Source of the DNA: Bradyrhizobiaceae bacterium Ga0074131 | GTDB lineage: Bacteria; Pseudomonadota; Alphaproteobacteria; Rhizobiales; Xanthobacteraceae | DNA: 64,000 nt | Reading direction: 5' to 3' | Assembly (NCBI GenBank): GCA_001464035.1 | Contig: LNEC01000004.1 | Location: 248,001 to 312,000, forward strand | Part shown: positions 17,753-25,695 of the stretch, piece by piece | Layout: the number at the start of each line of letters is the position of its first letter | Numbering within the stretch: position 1 is the stretch's first letter | Notes under the pieces: generated by a model | The model's database searches: none | What the model was told of the DNA's origin: nothing | The model's input: only the letters and a program-made list of their open reading frames with translations | Position numbers and translations under genes: made by a program

Positions 17753-19681
17753 CTAATGCAGCACACTCGCCATTGGATCTGCCTGCACCGGCGATGGGAC
17801 CGCAGTCGGGGTCGCGGACGTCTGGTCCTGGGCGGCGTCGACGAAGGCAATGAGTTCAGTAACCAGCGCATCGGTGCCGGCGTTGACCGCGTCATCTTGA
17901 TCGGTCGGCAGCAGGTCGGCCTGCACCAGGATGGAATCGGTGTAGACCTCTCCGTCGACGTAAATGATATCGGGATTGACATCGACAATCGCGGCGTCGT
18001 TGGTCAGCTTGCTGCCGCCGGTGCTGACCGACTGCGTTGCGGTCTCGTCGGGATGGAGTGCCATCAGATCGGCCGACGGCTTGGTCTGCAGCTGATAGAT
18101 CACGTTGACGTCGGAGGTGATGTTGGTCTGCCAAACCGCATTGATGTCGTAATAGTCTCCCGTGATATAGAGCACGCGCAGGGGGCCGCCATTTCCGGCG
18201 ATGGCGCTGCCCAACTCGGGATCGATCGATGTCGCGCCGGCGGCCAGCAGGCTCTCGATAGTCCGGAGGCCCGCGGTTAGTTCGTCGTAGGTGTCGCCGC
18301 CGTAGTTTACGATGGCTCCCTCGTTCGACAGACCGTTGCCGCCCGAGCTCACCGATTGGGACGGATCGGCGCCGTCGGCCGACATCACGATGTTGTCGTT
18401 GTTCAACAGGATGTTGTTCTGGAAGATCACGTTCATGCCGTGATAGCTGCCCTGGATGACGATCAGGTCGTATTGAATGCTGCCGTCAAGGATCAAAGCC
18501 AGGTTGCCGAGCTGATTGTGGCCGCCGACGAGGTTGTAGTGGCTGTCGCTGCTGACCTGCATGGCCACGTCGTTGTCGGAGAGATAGTTGGTCTGTGCCA
18601 CGGCATGGATGCTGTAATAGTCGCCGTCGACCACATCGACGATCCAGTTCGGGCCGGCCGAGTAGCTCTCGAAGCCGGCATAGATGCTGGGATTCTGGAC
18701 GAAGTCGGCGATGTTGGTCGCGACATTGCCGTCACTGGTCACGGATGGCGTGCCTGCTCCGCCCGATACGCGGATCTCGTCGTTGTCGACGGTCGTGTTG
18801 GTCTGGAACATCGCATCGGTTTTGAAATAGTCCCCCATGACGACCATGGTGCGGGCACCCTCGTCGACATCGAGAATCAGCGCCGCGTTGAGGCTCCAGT
18901 TGCCGCCCAACGCGGCCCACTGGCCGATGCCGTGGCCGGTGTCGGGCAAGGTTCCCGGCTCGGCCGGCGGCGTCGGCTCTGTCGGCCGTTCCTGCAGCTC
19001 GCCGTTGACGTAATAGCCGGCGGGCACCGAGTTTTCATCCGGCGTGCCGCCGCTGTCGGCCCATGCAGCGTCGCGATCGGTCAAGAACTTCACAGCGCCG
19101 GCATCGTCCTTTGCCATCGACCAATGGTCGGGAATTCGAGCGCTGGCATCGGACGCCAACTCCTCGATGGTGGACATCGAGGCTTCATTGAGCTGCATGA
19201 TCAGGGGAGCGGCGACCACCAGCGCGTCGGCCGGAAGGTTGGTGTCCTCATCGTGCATGAAGTTATACTGATGGACCGTGAGCTGAGTCTGCTCGCCCCC
19301 GTCCTGGTATGTCACCCTGATCTGATGTTCGACTTGCCCGCCGCCGCCGCCCGCTGTCGGCAGCTGGATGTTTGGTTGTAGCGGTTTCGGAAGGAAATGG
19401 AAATCAGGGTCGTGCGGACCAGGAGGCAGCAGCTTGAGCGGACGGCCGCGGACAAGATCCATCGGATCGGCCGCCATCAGTTCCGGCATCGGGCTTGCCG
19501 CACTGTCCATGTCGTCAGGCGTGAAGCGATGATCGTAGTCCGGTCGCGGCGTTGTATAGTCGTCGGGACGGCCGGGCGCGAGGCTGTCATCGTACTGGAC
19601 GCGATCGCGGGCGATGTCATGGAAAATTCGCAAATATCCTGCGAAATGCGAGATGATTTCGACGAAACTCGCTGATGCCAT
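17753..19681 (-). CDS. Repeat-containing putative type I secretion substrate (642 aa)
   Basis: A 642-aa acidic protein without Cys, signal peptide or membrane span. From about residue 255 it carries four copies of a degenerate unit centred on GDYFKTDAMFQTN (283), GDYYSIHAVAQTN (353), GSYHGMNVIFQNN (411) and GDYYDINAVWQTN (508), each followed by a D/N-rich stretch. A second motif alternates with them: QSVSSGGNGLSNEGAIV (442) and QSVSTGGSKLTNDAAIV (550), with a weaker copy near 312. A GGGGG linker sits near 111. Cys-free, acidic, Asn/Asp-rich repeats directly upstream of a type I exporter suggest exported cargo, but no classical RTX nonapeptides are present. It is not recognised as any characterised protein. 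Confidence 0.75.
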   Translation of the reverse strand: MASASFVEIISHFAGYLRIFHDIARDRVQYDDSLAPGRPDDYTTPRPDYDHRFTPDDMDSAASPMPELMAADPMDLVRGRPLKLLPPGPHDPDFHFLPKPLQPNIQLPTAGGGGGQVEHQIRVTYQDGGEQTQLTVHQYNFMHDEDTNLPADALVVAAPLIMQLNEASMSTIEELASDASARIPDHWSMAKDDAGAVKFLTDRDAAWADSGGTPDENSVPAGYYVNGELQERPTEPTPPAEPGTLPDTGHGIGQWAALGGNWSLNAALILDVDEGARTMVVMGDYFKTDAMFQTNTTVDNDEIRVSGGAGTPSVTSDGNVATNIADFVQNPSIYAGFESYSAGPNWIVDVVDGDYYSIHAVAQTNYLSDNDVAMQVSSDSHYNLVGGHNQLGNLALILDGSIQYDLIVIQGSYHGMNVIFQNNILLNNDNIVMSADGADPSQSVSSGGNGLSNEGAIVNYGGDTYDELTAGLRTIESLLAAGATSIDPELGSAIAGNGGPLRVLYITGDYYDINAVWQTNITSDVNVIYQLQTKPSADLMALHPDETATQSVSTGGSKLTNDAAIVDVNPDIIYVDGEVYTDSILVQADLLPTDQDDAVNAGTDALVTELIAFVDAAQDQTSATPTAVPSPVQADPMASVLH

Positions 19682-19816
19682 GGGAGCCTCCCCCTGTAGC
19701 CGCGGACTGTCGGGGCCGCACGGCGGCCTTCAAGCTTCTTGGCGTCAACTGCAGCGATGAAATGAATGACTTGAAAAAAGCCCGCGCGGCGTCCGCCGCG
19801 CGGGTCGCACTCGAAA

Positions 19817-20605
19817 CTACAGTGTATCGCTATCAGTGAGATCAACACCCGCAGCTTGAATGGTGATGCTGTTGAACTGGATGTTCGCACCCTGCGTGAT
19901 GTTCTGGTCGAAGGCCGACTGGTTGATGGCCGTATCGGCGCTGGAAGCAACGTTTGCACGTGCGCCGATATCACCGCTGTCGATCCTGGACTCGCCGCCG
20001 TCGTTGATCTTGGCGTCCATGCTGAAACCAGAACCTGGATGACACCATGATCCGCCGCCGTTGTAGGTGGCCGACGAACTGTTGCTGTCCTGATCAACCA
20101 GGTTGTTGACCTGATCAATATTGAACTGGTTGCCGTATGTCATCGTCTGGTTGACAACGTCGGGCATGACCACAGAGCCGCCCGTGGTGAAGTGCTGGAG
20201 ATCGATGACCGGGGCGCTCAGGCTGTCCAGGTCGAGATCGACCTTCACATCCACCTCGACGTTGACCTTGTTGTCAACGGTGTTGTGGATCTTGTTGTCG
20301 ATGTTGTTGTCGACCTTGTTGTCGACCTTGTTGTCGAGCGAGTTGTCGACCTTGTTGTCAACGTTGTTGTCGAGCTTGTTGTCGACCTCGTTCGAGTTCT
20401 TGTTGTCATTCTCATTCTTGTTGTCGTTGTAGTTCTCGCTCTTGGAGTCGAGCGACTGCACGGCGTACTGCAACTGGCCCTGACCCTGGGCCTGACCCTG
20501 CAACTGGGCCTGCAGATTGGCCTGCTTCTGGTCCTGGTTCTGCTTCTGGTCCTGGTCCTGCTTCTGGTCCTGGTCCTGGTCGTGGTGGTGTGGGAAGAGG
20601 CTCAT
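19817..20605 (-). CDS. Low-complexity Gln/Asp/Asn repeat protein (262 aa)
   Basis: A 262-aa protein of striking composition. Residues 5-46 are His then Gln/Asp/Lys repeats (QDQDQKQ units) passing into QAQGQ. Residues 60-127 are a four-residue tandem repeat of the form [VLI]-D-N-[KNS]. The C-terminal 130 residues are Asn/Gln/Ser/Gly-rich, with NQSAFDQNITQGANIQFNSITIQAAG near 228-253 recalling amyloid-like or beta-solenoid repeats. There is no signal peptide and a single Cys. The reading frame is intact despite the DNA repeats. It lies 135 bases upstream of the 642-aa gene on the same strand, so it is probably a second cargo or surface component of the type I locus. No family is recognised. Confidence 0.65.
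   Translation of the reverse strand: MSLFPHHHDQDQDQKQDQDQKQNQDQKQANLQAQLQGQAQGQGQLQYAVQSLDSKSENYNDNKNENDNKNSNEVDNKLDNNVDNKVDNSLDNKVDNKVDNNIDNKIHNTVDNKVNVEVDVKVDLDLDSLSAPVIDLQHFTTGGSVVMPDVVNQTMTYGNQFNIDQVNNLVDQDSNSSSATYNGGGSWCHPGSGFSMDAKINDGGESRIDSGDIGARANVASSADTAINQSAFDQNITQGANIQFNSITIQAAGVDLTDSDTL
20262..20435. repeat. 12-bp tandem DNA repeat encoding the VDNK tetrapeptide repeats
   Basis: On the plus strand, variants of a 12-base unit TTGTTGTCGACC are repeated head to tail through this stretch; on the coding strand they give the [VLI]DN[KNS] protein repeat. Units differ at synonymous and conservative positions, so the array is old or recombining. Copy number could vary between strains. Confidence 0.75.
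20515..20585. repeat. CTGGTCCTG-type tandem repeat encoding the Gln/Asp/Lys tract
   Basis: Short units built from CTGGTCCTG and CTGCTTCTG recur across this segment and encode the QDQDQKQ tract at the N-terminus of the 262-aa protein. The array is in frame and uninterrupted. Confidence 0.7.
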
Positions 20606-20929
20606 GACGAGCTCCTGTGGTTTAGGAGCATCGCGGGCGGAACGAGATCGCTGATCTTCTAAGTCTGCGGTCTACGAAACGCTGCGGCGCCCTTGAACGT
20701 CGGTTGTTCCGACTGCCTGCATCCGCGTTATTGCGAATGCCGACCGCCACAGGATGGCGCAACAGATGGGTCTGCAACATGCACGCATCCGGTTAGTCGC
20801 CGTATCTTGCGATATCAGCCGATTGACGCCTTGACGTGCAGTTGGCGCGTGATCGCGCGGACATTCGGATGGGGATTGAGACCGCGATGATGGCGCTGTC
20901 GAAGCTGTTCGGCAGGGCTGCTTTGGCTG
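20606..20929. other. Intergenic region upstream of the 262-aa repeat protein
   Basis: This 324-base gap separates the repeat-protein gene from the helical protein gene at 20930, both on the minus strand. It should contain the promoter of the secretion block. I see no convincing ORF, no clear sigma-54 site and no strong hairpin. Confidence 0.4.
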
Positions 20930-21511
20930 TCAGGCCGATTGCCGCCGCGGCGTCGGATCGCCGCAGACATGCGCTTCAAGGCGCGGCAACAGATCCCAGA
21001 TGTCGCGGTTGATCTTCGTCATTTCGTTGGTCGTCTTGAGCATGTCCCGCAGGCGGCCTTCGTCCAGCGCCTTCATCTCTCCGAATCTGAGGCTGGACCT
21101 GGTCTCCATCAGCCGCATCGACTGGGTGTGGGTGATGGCGCCTGAGGCATCATAGATGAACATGCAATGATTGAGCTCGTTGCGGACCTTGGTTGATTCT
21201 CCGAAACGTTCGGCAACGGTCGTCAACTCCTTGGCGAGAACCTTGTCCGTGATTCTGATCTTGGCCATTCGTTGGATCAGATCGAGCCGCGCGCGGGTCG
21301 TATTCAGGGTCGCGAAAACAACGGCGGCCGAAGCCTCGTCAGTTCGCAGCAAGATCATCAGTACATAGATGAAAAGGCTCTCATTGTTCGACCAGCTGCA
21401 GATCAGGTTTCCGATGAGGGCGAGTACGAATGTACGACGGTCCGCTGACGCCGGAGCGGCGGCGGCCAGCGTGTCGAAATCCGGCTTTGGGGGCAGCTTG
21501 CTGACAAACAT
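20930..21511 (-). CDS. Helical protein with HEPN-like Rx4H motif (193 aa)
   Basis: A 193-aa predominantly alpha-helical protein of unknown function. Two hydrophobic helices (about 27-68) are followed by amphipathic helices and the sequence STKVRNELNHCMFIY, in which R110-NELN-H115 fits the Rx4-6H signature of HEPN-fold ribonucleases and nucleic-acid-binding proteins. The start at 21511 is preferred to an upstream in-frame ATG at 21610 because GGAAG lies seven bases before it and the extra 33 residues look like untranslated sequence. No antitoxin-like partner overlaps it. The HEPN idea rests on one short motif plus helicity and is tentative. Confidence 0.55.
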   Translation of the reverse strand: MFVSKLPPKPDFDTLAAAAPASADRRTFVLALIGNLICSWSNNESLFIYVLMILLRTDEASAAVVFATLNTTRARLDLIQRMAKIRITDKVLAKELTTVAERFGESTKVRNELNHCMFIYDASGAITHTQSMRLMETRSSLRFGEMKALDEGRLRDMLKTTNEMTKINRDIWDLLPRLEAHVCGDPTPRRQSA

Positions 21512-21866
21512 CGTGTTCTTCCGATGGGAAGCTGGCGAAAGAACAATCGTATCCAGTTGACCTGCAGGGAAGTATATATCGAAAGATACAGTGACAAAAG
21601 TTCCCGCCATACGAGCTTGCGCCCGGAGAATGCCGACAAGGCGTCATTTCCAGTTCTTGTGGGCTGTATTGGCGCTGTGGCTACCTATTGTGTACGGTAG
21701 GTAATAGGTCGATAAGATTACAGAATGTTTATTGGCAATCGATACTTAAAATAGTAGGGTTGGTCAAAATTGCACACCTTTCGTGTCGATGTCACAGATC
21801 CAGCGTAGAAGGAACCGTTCTCTAAAGGCACATTTTTAACCAAGGTACAGTAAAAAGGGGCGCGTT
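21512..21866. other. AT-rich divergent promoter region before the LuxR-type regulator
   Basis: A 355-base divergent gap, visibly lower in GC than its surroundings between about 21650 and 21860. It should hold the promoters for the helical protein (minus) and the LuxR-type gene (plus). An AAAAAGGGGCG ribosome-binding tract precedes the ATG at 21867. No recognisable gene is present. Confidence 0.45.
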
Positions 21867-22772
21867 ATGTCTGTCCCATTTCCGAAGATGGTCTTTATCA
21901 TTGATGCGATGGCCTTTCGACGAGCTCGATTAGAGCGCTTTTTGAAGTCGTGGGCTGAAAGTGAAGATATTGAGTTGATTTCGCTGCAGCCTGAGGAGGC
22001 GCATGCGAGGCTCGTCGAGCATGATTGTCAGATGATGATTTTCAGCGCCGGCGGACCGTCCTCGTCAGCCCACGAGATCCTGGCAGAGATACAGGTTTTG
22101 CGTACACTTCGACCGAAGGCGGCGCTGGCGGTCGTCTCCGATGACGAAAGTCCGTCGAGCGTTGTCTCTGCGTTGAATTACGGTGCCCGCGGATACTTCA
22201 GCAATTCGATGGATCCGGATCTTGCCTTGCAGGCTCTGTCTTTCGTTCTGAAGGGAGGCACCTACTACCCGCCCACGATACTCACCGGTCACGCGACCGG
22301 AGGTGTGCCCACGGTCGAGTTCACCCATCATGATTTTTTGCGCGACGTGCCGCGGCCGCAATCGCCCCCGAGTTCGGCGCAGCAAGGCCAGGTGTCGATC
22401 GCGGGACACGCAGAAAGTTTTCTGCAACAGCAGGGCTCTCTCTACGGTGAGAGGGAGGTTATTCAACCTCGCCGACGCTCCGCCGGTATGCAATGTCCTT
22501 CCGAATTGACTTCCGACTTGACGGAGCGGCAGCAGGCCGTCCTTTCCTGTCTCTGCCTCGGCGATCCCAACAAGGTCATCGGTCGCAAGCTCGGGATGAC
22601 GGAAACGACCGTGAAGGTCCATGTCCGGGAAATCATGCGTAAACTGGGCGTATGCAACCGTACGCAGGTCGCGATCGCAGCCGGCCGTAACGGCATCGTC
22701 CCGGACGCCGAGCCTGAACCTGTTTCTGAGAATCCGGCGGCGACGATCAAGTATTTCGTGCCGCATCACTAG
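21867..22772 (+). CDS. LuxR/NarL-type regulator with degenerate receiver domain
   Basis: A 301-aa DNA-binding regulator. Residues 5-135 look like a response-regulator receiver (VFIIDAMAFRR, then NYGARGYFSNSMDPDLALQAL), but the strand that should carry the phosphorylatable Asp reads QMMIFSAGG, with Ser60 at that place. An unstructured linker (140-212) follows. A GerE/LuxR helix-turn-helix lies at about 218-275: LTERQQAVLSCLCLGDPNKVIGRKLGMTETTVKVHVREIMRKL, abbreviated here by its ends. The domain order is NarL-like but control is probably phosphorylation-independent. It is divergent from the type I secretion block and the nearest regulator to it, so it may control that locus. Confidence 0.8.
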   Translation: MSVPFPKMVFIIDAMAFRRARLERFLKSWAESEDIELISLQPEEAHARLVEHDCQMMIFSAGGPSSSAHEILAEIQVLRTLRPKAALAVVSDDESPSSVVSALNYGARGYFSNSMDPDLALQALSFVLKGGTYYPPTILTGHATGGVPTVEFTHHDFLRDVPRPQSPPSSAQQGQVSIAGHAESFLQQQGSLYGEREVIQPRRRSAGMQCPSELTSDLTERQQAVLSCLCLGDPNKVIGRKLGMTETTVKVHVREIMRKLGVCNRTQVAIAAGRNGIVPDAEPEPVSENPAATIKYFVPHH

Positions 22773-23143
22773 CCGAACTGCATGCATGGCATCATCAATT
22801 GTCGCTGATAGTGGAGAACTGAGCGGCGGGTCTTCGAGTGTGGGACGTTTACCCAAATCGGAGATCTGCATCGCTTTCTTCTTAAGAAAAAGCATGGCAT
22901 CCCGCCGGGATTGTGACAGCGCAATCGCCCACATGCCCTATCTTTGGGATTAGTACGTCCGATGGTGCGAGGCGACACCCCATGCGCTCCCGGCGGAGGC
23001 AGATGGCTACTCCCAATCATGGCCAGCGTGTCACGGTGTCTCTGCTGCTCTGCACGTGACGCCGGATTCACGGGCACCGAAACGCAGACGCTGGCGCTCC
23101 CGATCACCAGCCGCAACTCCGCACGCAGTGAGCGTTAATTCTC
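22773..23143. other. Intergenic region between regulator and phytase-like gene
   Basis: This stretch, with the hairpin that follows, makes up a 419-base gap between two convergent genes. It has an imperfect hairpin-like GCTTTCTTCTTAAGAAAAAGC near 22872 that could end the regulator transcript. Short ORFs here lack ribosome-binding sites and look non-coding. Confidence 0.35.
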
Positions 23144-23175
23144 CTTCTCCCCGCTGACTCGCAAGCGGGGAGAAG
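23144..23175. terminator. Stem-loop between convergent genes
   Basis: A perfect 12-bp stem (23144-23155 with 23164-23175) closes an 8-base loop. It lies 17 bases beyond the end of the phytase-like gene. It lacks a long T-run, so it may be a weak terminator or a dispersed palindrome. Confidence 0.55.
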
Positions 23176-23191
23176 TGAGAAAGGGACCGCT

Positions 23192-24547
23192 CTACTTGGC
23201 CTTCAGGAAATCGCCGACCTCGAGCAGCACGAATTCGTTGTCGTCGGCCTTGTTGGGATCGCGGCTGGACGAGAACGGCAGGTTATTGTCGTTGCCGACG
23301 ATGATGTGGGTGGCGTCGACGCGGTCGACGTTCTCGATGGTGAAGAACGGGAACGTCAGCACGCCGTCGTGGAGCGGCTTGCGGGCCTTGTTGTCGGGAT
23401 CCCTGATCTTCATCAGGTCGACATAGGCGATCTTGCGCACCGGCTTGCCGACATTGGCGTCGCTGAGTTCGACCTTGTAGACCCGTTTGAATTTCGCCAG
23501 ATCCGGAAAGCAGTTCTCGCCGCGCTGGCCCTGCGGGCAGGCCTTGTCCGCGGTGCCCTCGCCATTGTCGCGTTCAATGATCAGGCCGCTGGTGGCGTCG
23601 ATCATGTTGAAGTCGCCAATGGCGTGGCCGTTCTGCTCGAACACATAGTGCCAGAAGCGGCCGGTGAACTTCTCGGCCGCAACGTCGAATTCGAGGATCC
23701 GAGCGGCTTCCTTGCCATCGACCTTTTCCAGATCCTTCTTGTCGGCATCCCACAACGGACCTTCCAGCAGGCCGTACAGGAACCTGCCGCCCTTCGATCC
23801 GCCCAAGCCTTCGTAGCCCTTGGAGCGGCGCAGATTGACCGTGGTATAGCTCGCGCCGGGTGCTGCCGGCGACTGCACGGACCAGTGATCCGGCGAGCGC
23901 ACCGGCTTGCCGTCGGCCAGGGTGTCGAACACCGCCAGCACCCTGCCCATCCTGTCGGCCTTCAGGATGTAGGGGCCAAACTCGTCGCCGATCCAGAAGG
24001 TGTCGCCGATGATCTGAAAACCTTCGGTATCGAAGTCGGCGCCGGTGAGGTAGCGCCTGGGCGTGGCCTCATGGACAATGCGAAACGGCACTTTGCGGTC
24101 GGGGTCGTGCAGGAACACGGTTTCCTGTCGCTCGATCTTGCCGCTGGTCCAGTCGATCTTGTGGCGGTTGAGGTACAGCATCGAATCCGGCGAGTTGAAC
24201 CGCGAGCCCATCCCGTTGTCGGTGAGCAACCAGAACGAACCGTCGGGCATCACCTTGATGCCGGAATGGCCCTGCAGCGGCTGGCCCATGAAGGGGAGTG
24301 ACACGCCGGTTGGGCGCTCGTAGGATTTTCCCATCACGCTGCCCACCGCGTCGACCCTGCGGCCGGTGGTGTACTTGCCCGCGGTCTTGAGATCATCGGG
24401 CGCGTCGGCGGGCGCCTCGAGGAAGGATTGCGCCGGCAGCACGGCATGGCCCTTCAGGGTCGCGGGAAACTCGCCTTCCCCTTGCGCGAACGCGGCACCG
24501 GTAGCCAGAACAATCGACGCGACGGAACAGAGCAGGGACATGCGCAT
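23192..24547 (-). CDS. Exported esterase-like phytase-family protein
   Basis: A 451-aa exported protein of the phytase-like esterase family (PF13449 type). A Sec signal peptide spans about residues 1-21 (MRMSLLCSVASIVLATGAAFA). The body has beta-propeller-like features: GSVMGKSYERPTGVSLPFMGQP, then a long DGSFWLLTDNGMGSRFNSPDS motif region (given by its ends) and FWIGDEFGPYIL, which are family hallmarks. The start at 24547 has AGGAG seven bases upstream; the ATG at 24571 lies ahead of that site and is rejected. It is a single-gene unit. Family members are annotated as phytase or phosphodiesterase-like; the actual substrate is unproven. Confidence 0.78.
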   Translation of the reverse strand: MRMSLLCSVASIVLATGAAFAQGEGEFPATLKGHAVLPAQSFLEAPADAPDDLKTAGKYTTGRRVDAVGSVMGKSYERPTGVSLPFMGQPLQGHSGIKVMPDGSFWLLTDNGMGSRFNSPDSMLYLNRHKIDWTSGKIERQETVFLHDPDRKVPFRIVHEATPRRYLTGADFDTEGFQIIGDTFWIGDEFGPYILKADRMGRVLAVFDTLADGKPVRSPDHWSVQSPAAPGASYTTVNLRRSKGYEGLGGSKGGRFLYGLLEGPLWDADKKDLEKVDGKEAARILEFDVAAEKFTGRFWHYVFEQNGHAIGDFNMIDATSGLIIERDNGEGTADKACPQGQRGENCFPDLAKFKRVYKVELSDANVGKPVRKIAYVDLMKIRDPDNKARKPLHDGVLTFPFFTIENVDRVDATHIIVGNDNNLPFSSSRDPNKADDNEFVLLEVGDFLKAK

Positions 24548-24672
24548 GGTTAGGCTCCTGGAGTTGACCATGCCGCGTTCTGCGCAGCGCGCGTTACAGT
24601 GCGCTGACGATTTGATGACGCTTGCGTGACGCCTAGGGGAAAACGTGCGGTTCTACGCCGTCACTGTTCTCG

Positions 24673-25578
24673 TCATTCCTTCACCGCGCCCGTCAGCTAC
24701 GAGACGTAGTAGTCGACGAACAGCGAGTAGAAGATCGCAACCGGCAGCGAGCCGAGCAATGAACCCGCCATCAGCGCGCCCCACTGGTAAACGTCGCCCG
24801 ACACCAGTTCGGTCAGGATCGCTACCGGGACCGTCTTGTTGGCGCTGCTCTGGATGAAAGCCAGCGCGTAGATGAACTCGTTCCATGACAGAGTGAAACT
24901 GAAGATGCCCGCCGAGATCAGGCCGGGCACCGCCAGCGGTAGCGTGATCCGGCGCAGGATCTGCAACCGGGTGGCGCCGTCGACCAGCGCGCATTCCTCG
25001 AGCTCGTAGGGAATGGATTTGAAGTAGCCGATCAAGAGCCAGGTGCAGAACGGCACCAGGAAGGTCGGATAGACCGGGATCAGCGCCAAGGGACTGTCGA
25101 ACAGGCCGAACTGAACCACTACCGTCGCCAGCGGGATGAACAGGATCGAGGGCGGGACCAGATAGGCGAGGTAGATCCCGAGTCCGACATAGGGACTGCC
25201 GCGGAAGCGCAGCCGCTCGATCGCATAGGCGGCCACCGTGCTGGCTAACAGCGACAGGAACGTCGAGCAGATCGCCACCATCATCGTGGTCAATCAGCCA
25301 GCTCGGATAGGCGGTGTCGAACAGCAGATGCTTGATGTGCGCCAGCGTCGGCGACGAGATCCAGAACGGGTTGTGCTCCTTGTAATTGAGCAATTCCGCG
25401 TTCGGCTTGAAGGCGTGATCGCCATCCAGTAGAACGGGAACAGCAGGATCAGCACGAAGCAGGCCAGCGGCAGATAGATCATCACCATCCGGCGCGCCCG
25501 GGAATCCCATTCCATGGTTTCGGGCGTGGAGCTGGCGACGTTGCTCGATTTCTTCGATGACGCGACGGCTTCAGTCAT
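24673..25578 (-). pseudogene. Broken sugar ABC transporter permease (MalG type)
   Basis: Remnant of a carbohydrate ABC inner-membrane permease. The N-terminus (MTEAVASSKKS, one membrane span ending FPFYWMAIT) runs from 25578. About 25413-25416 one base is missing, shifting to the frame encoding AFKPNAELLNYKEHNPFWI. About 25288-25294 one base is gained, restoring the frame for MMVAICSTFLSLLAST and the EAA loop YELEECALVDGATRL. Near the end a TAG (24697-24699) cuts VDYYVS off from LTGAVKE, the family C-terminus, whose old stop is at 24673. Its ATG overlaps the upstream permease remnant by ATGACTGA. With three lesions it is almost certainly non-functional. Confidence 0.85.
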
Positions 25579-25695
25579 TGCTCTCTCCCTGCTGCCATTT
25601 CCGGCGGGCAAGGCCGAAGTAGCTGAACAGCGTCGCGAACACGAGGAACGGGATCATCGAGACCGCGATTGCGGCCCCTTCGCCGAGCTCGCCGC
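25571..25695 (-). pseudogene. C-terminal remnant of a sugar ABC permease (MalF type)
   Basis: Only the last 40 or so codons of a first permease survive: GELGEGAAIAVSMIPFLVF and then FGLARRKWQQGESND before a TGA at 25571-25573. The rest of the gene is missing. The upstream edge joins directly to the 5' part of a binding-protein gene in another frame, so a deletion removed most of this permease. The stop overlaps the start of the next permease, showing the original operon order. Confidence 0.8.

Noticed and set aside
20262..20585. CRISPR or minisatellite in non-coding DNA
   Set aside because: The repeats are in frame within one gene and encode a regular peptide repeat.
22944..23138. Possible small gene between the regulator and phytase-like gene
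   Set aside because: No ribosome-binding site, an odd composition and no family; probably non-coding.
24697..25293. A short but intact sugar permease gene
   Set aside because: The missing N-terminus is found upstream in other frames and the C-terminus is cut by a TAG, so it is a pseudogene part.
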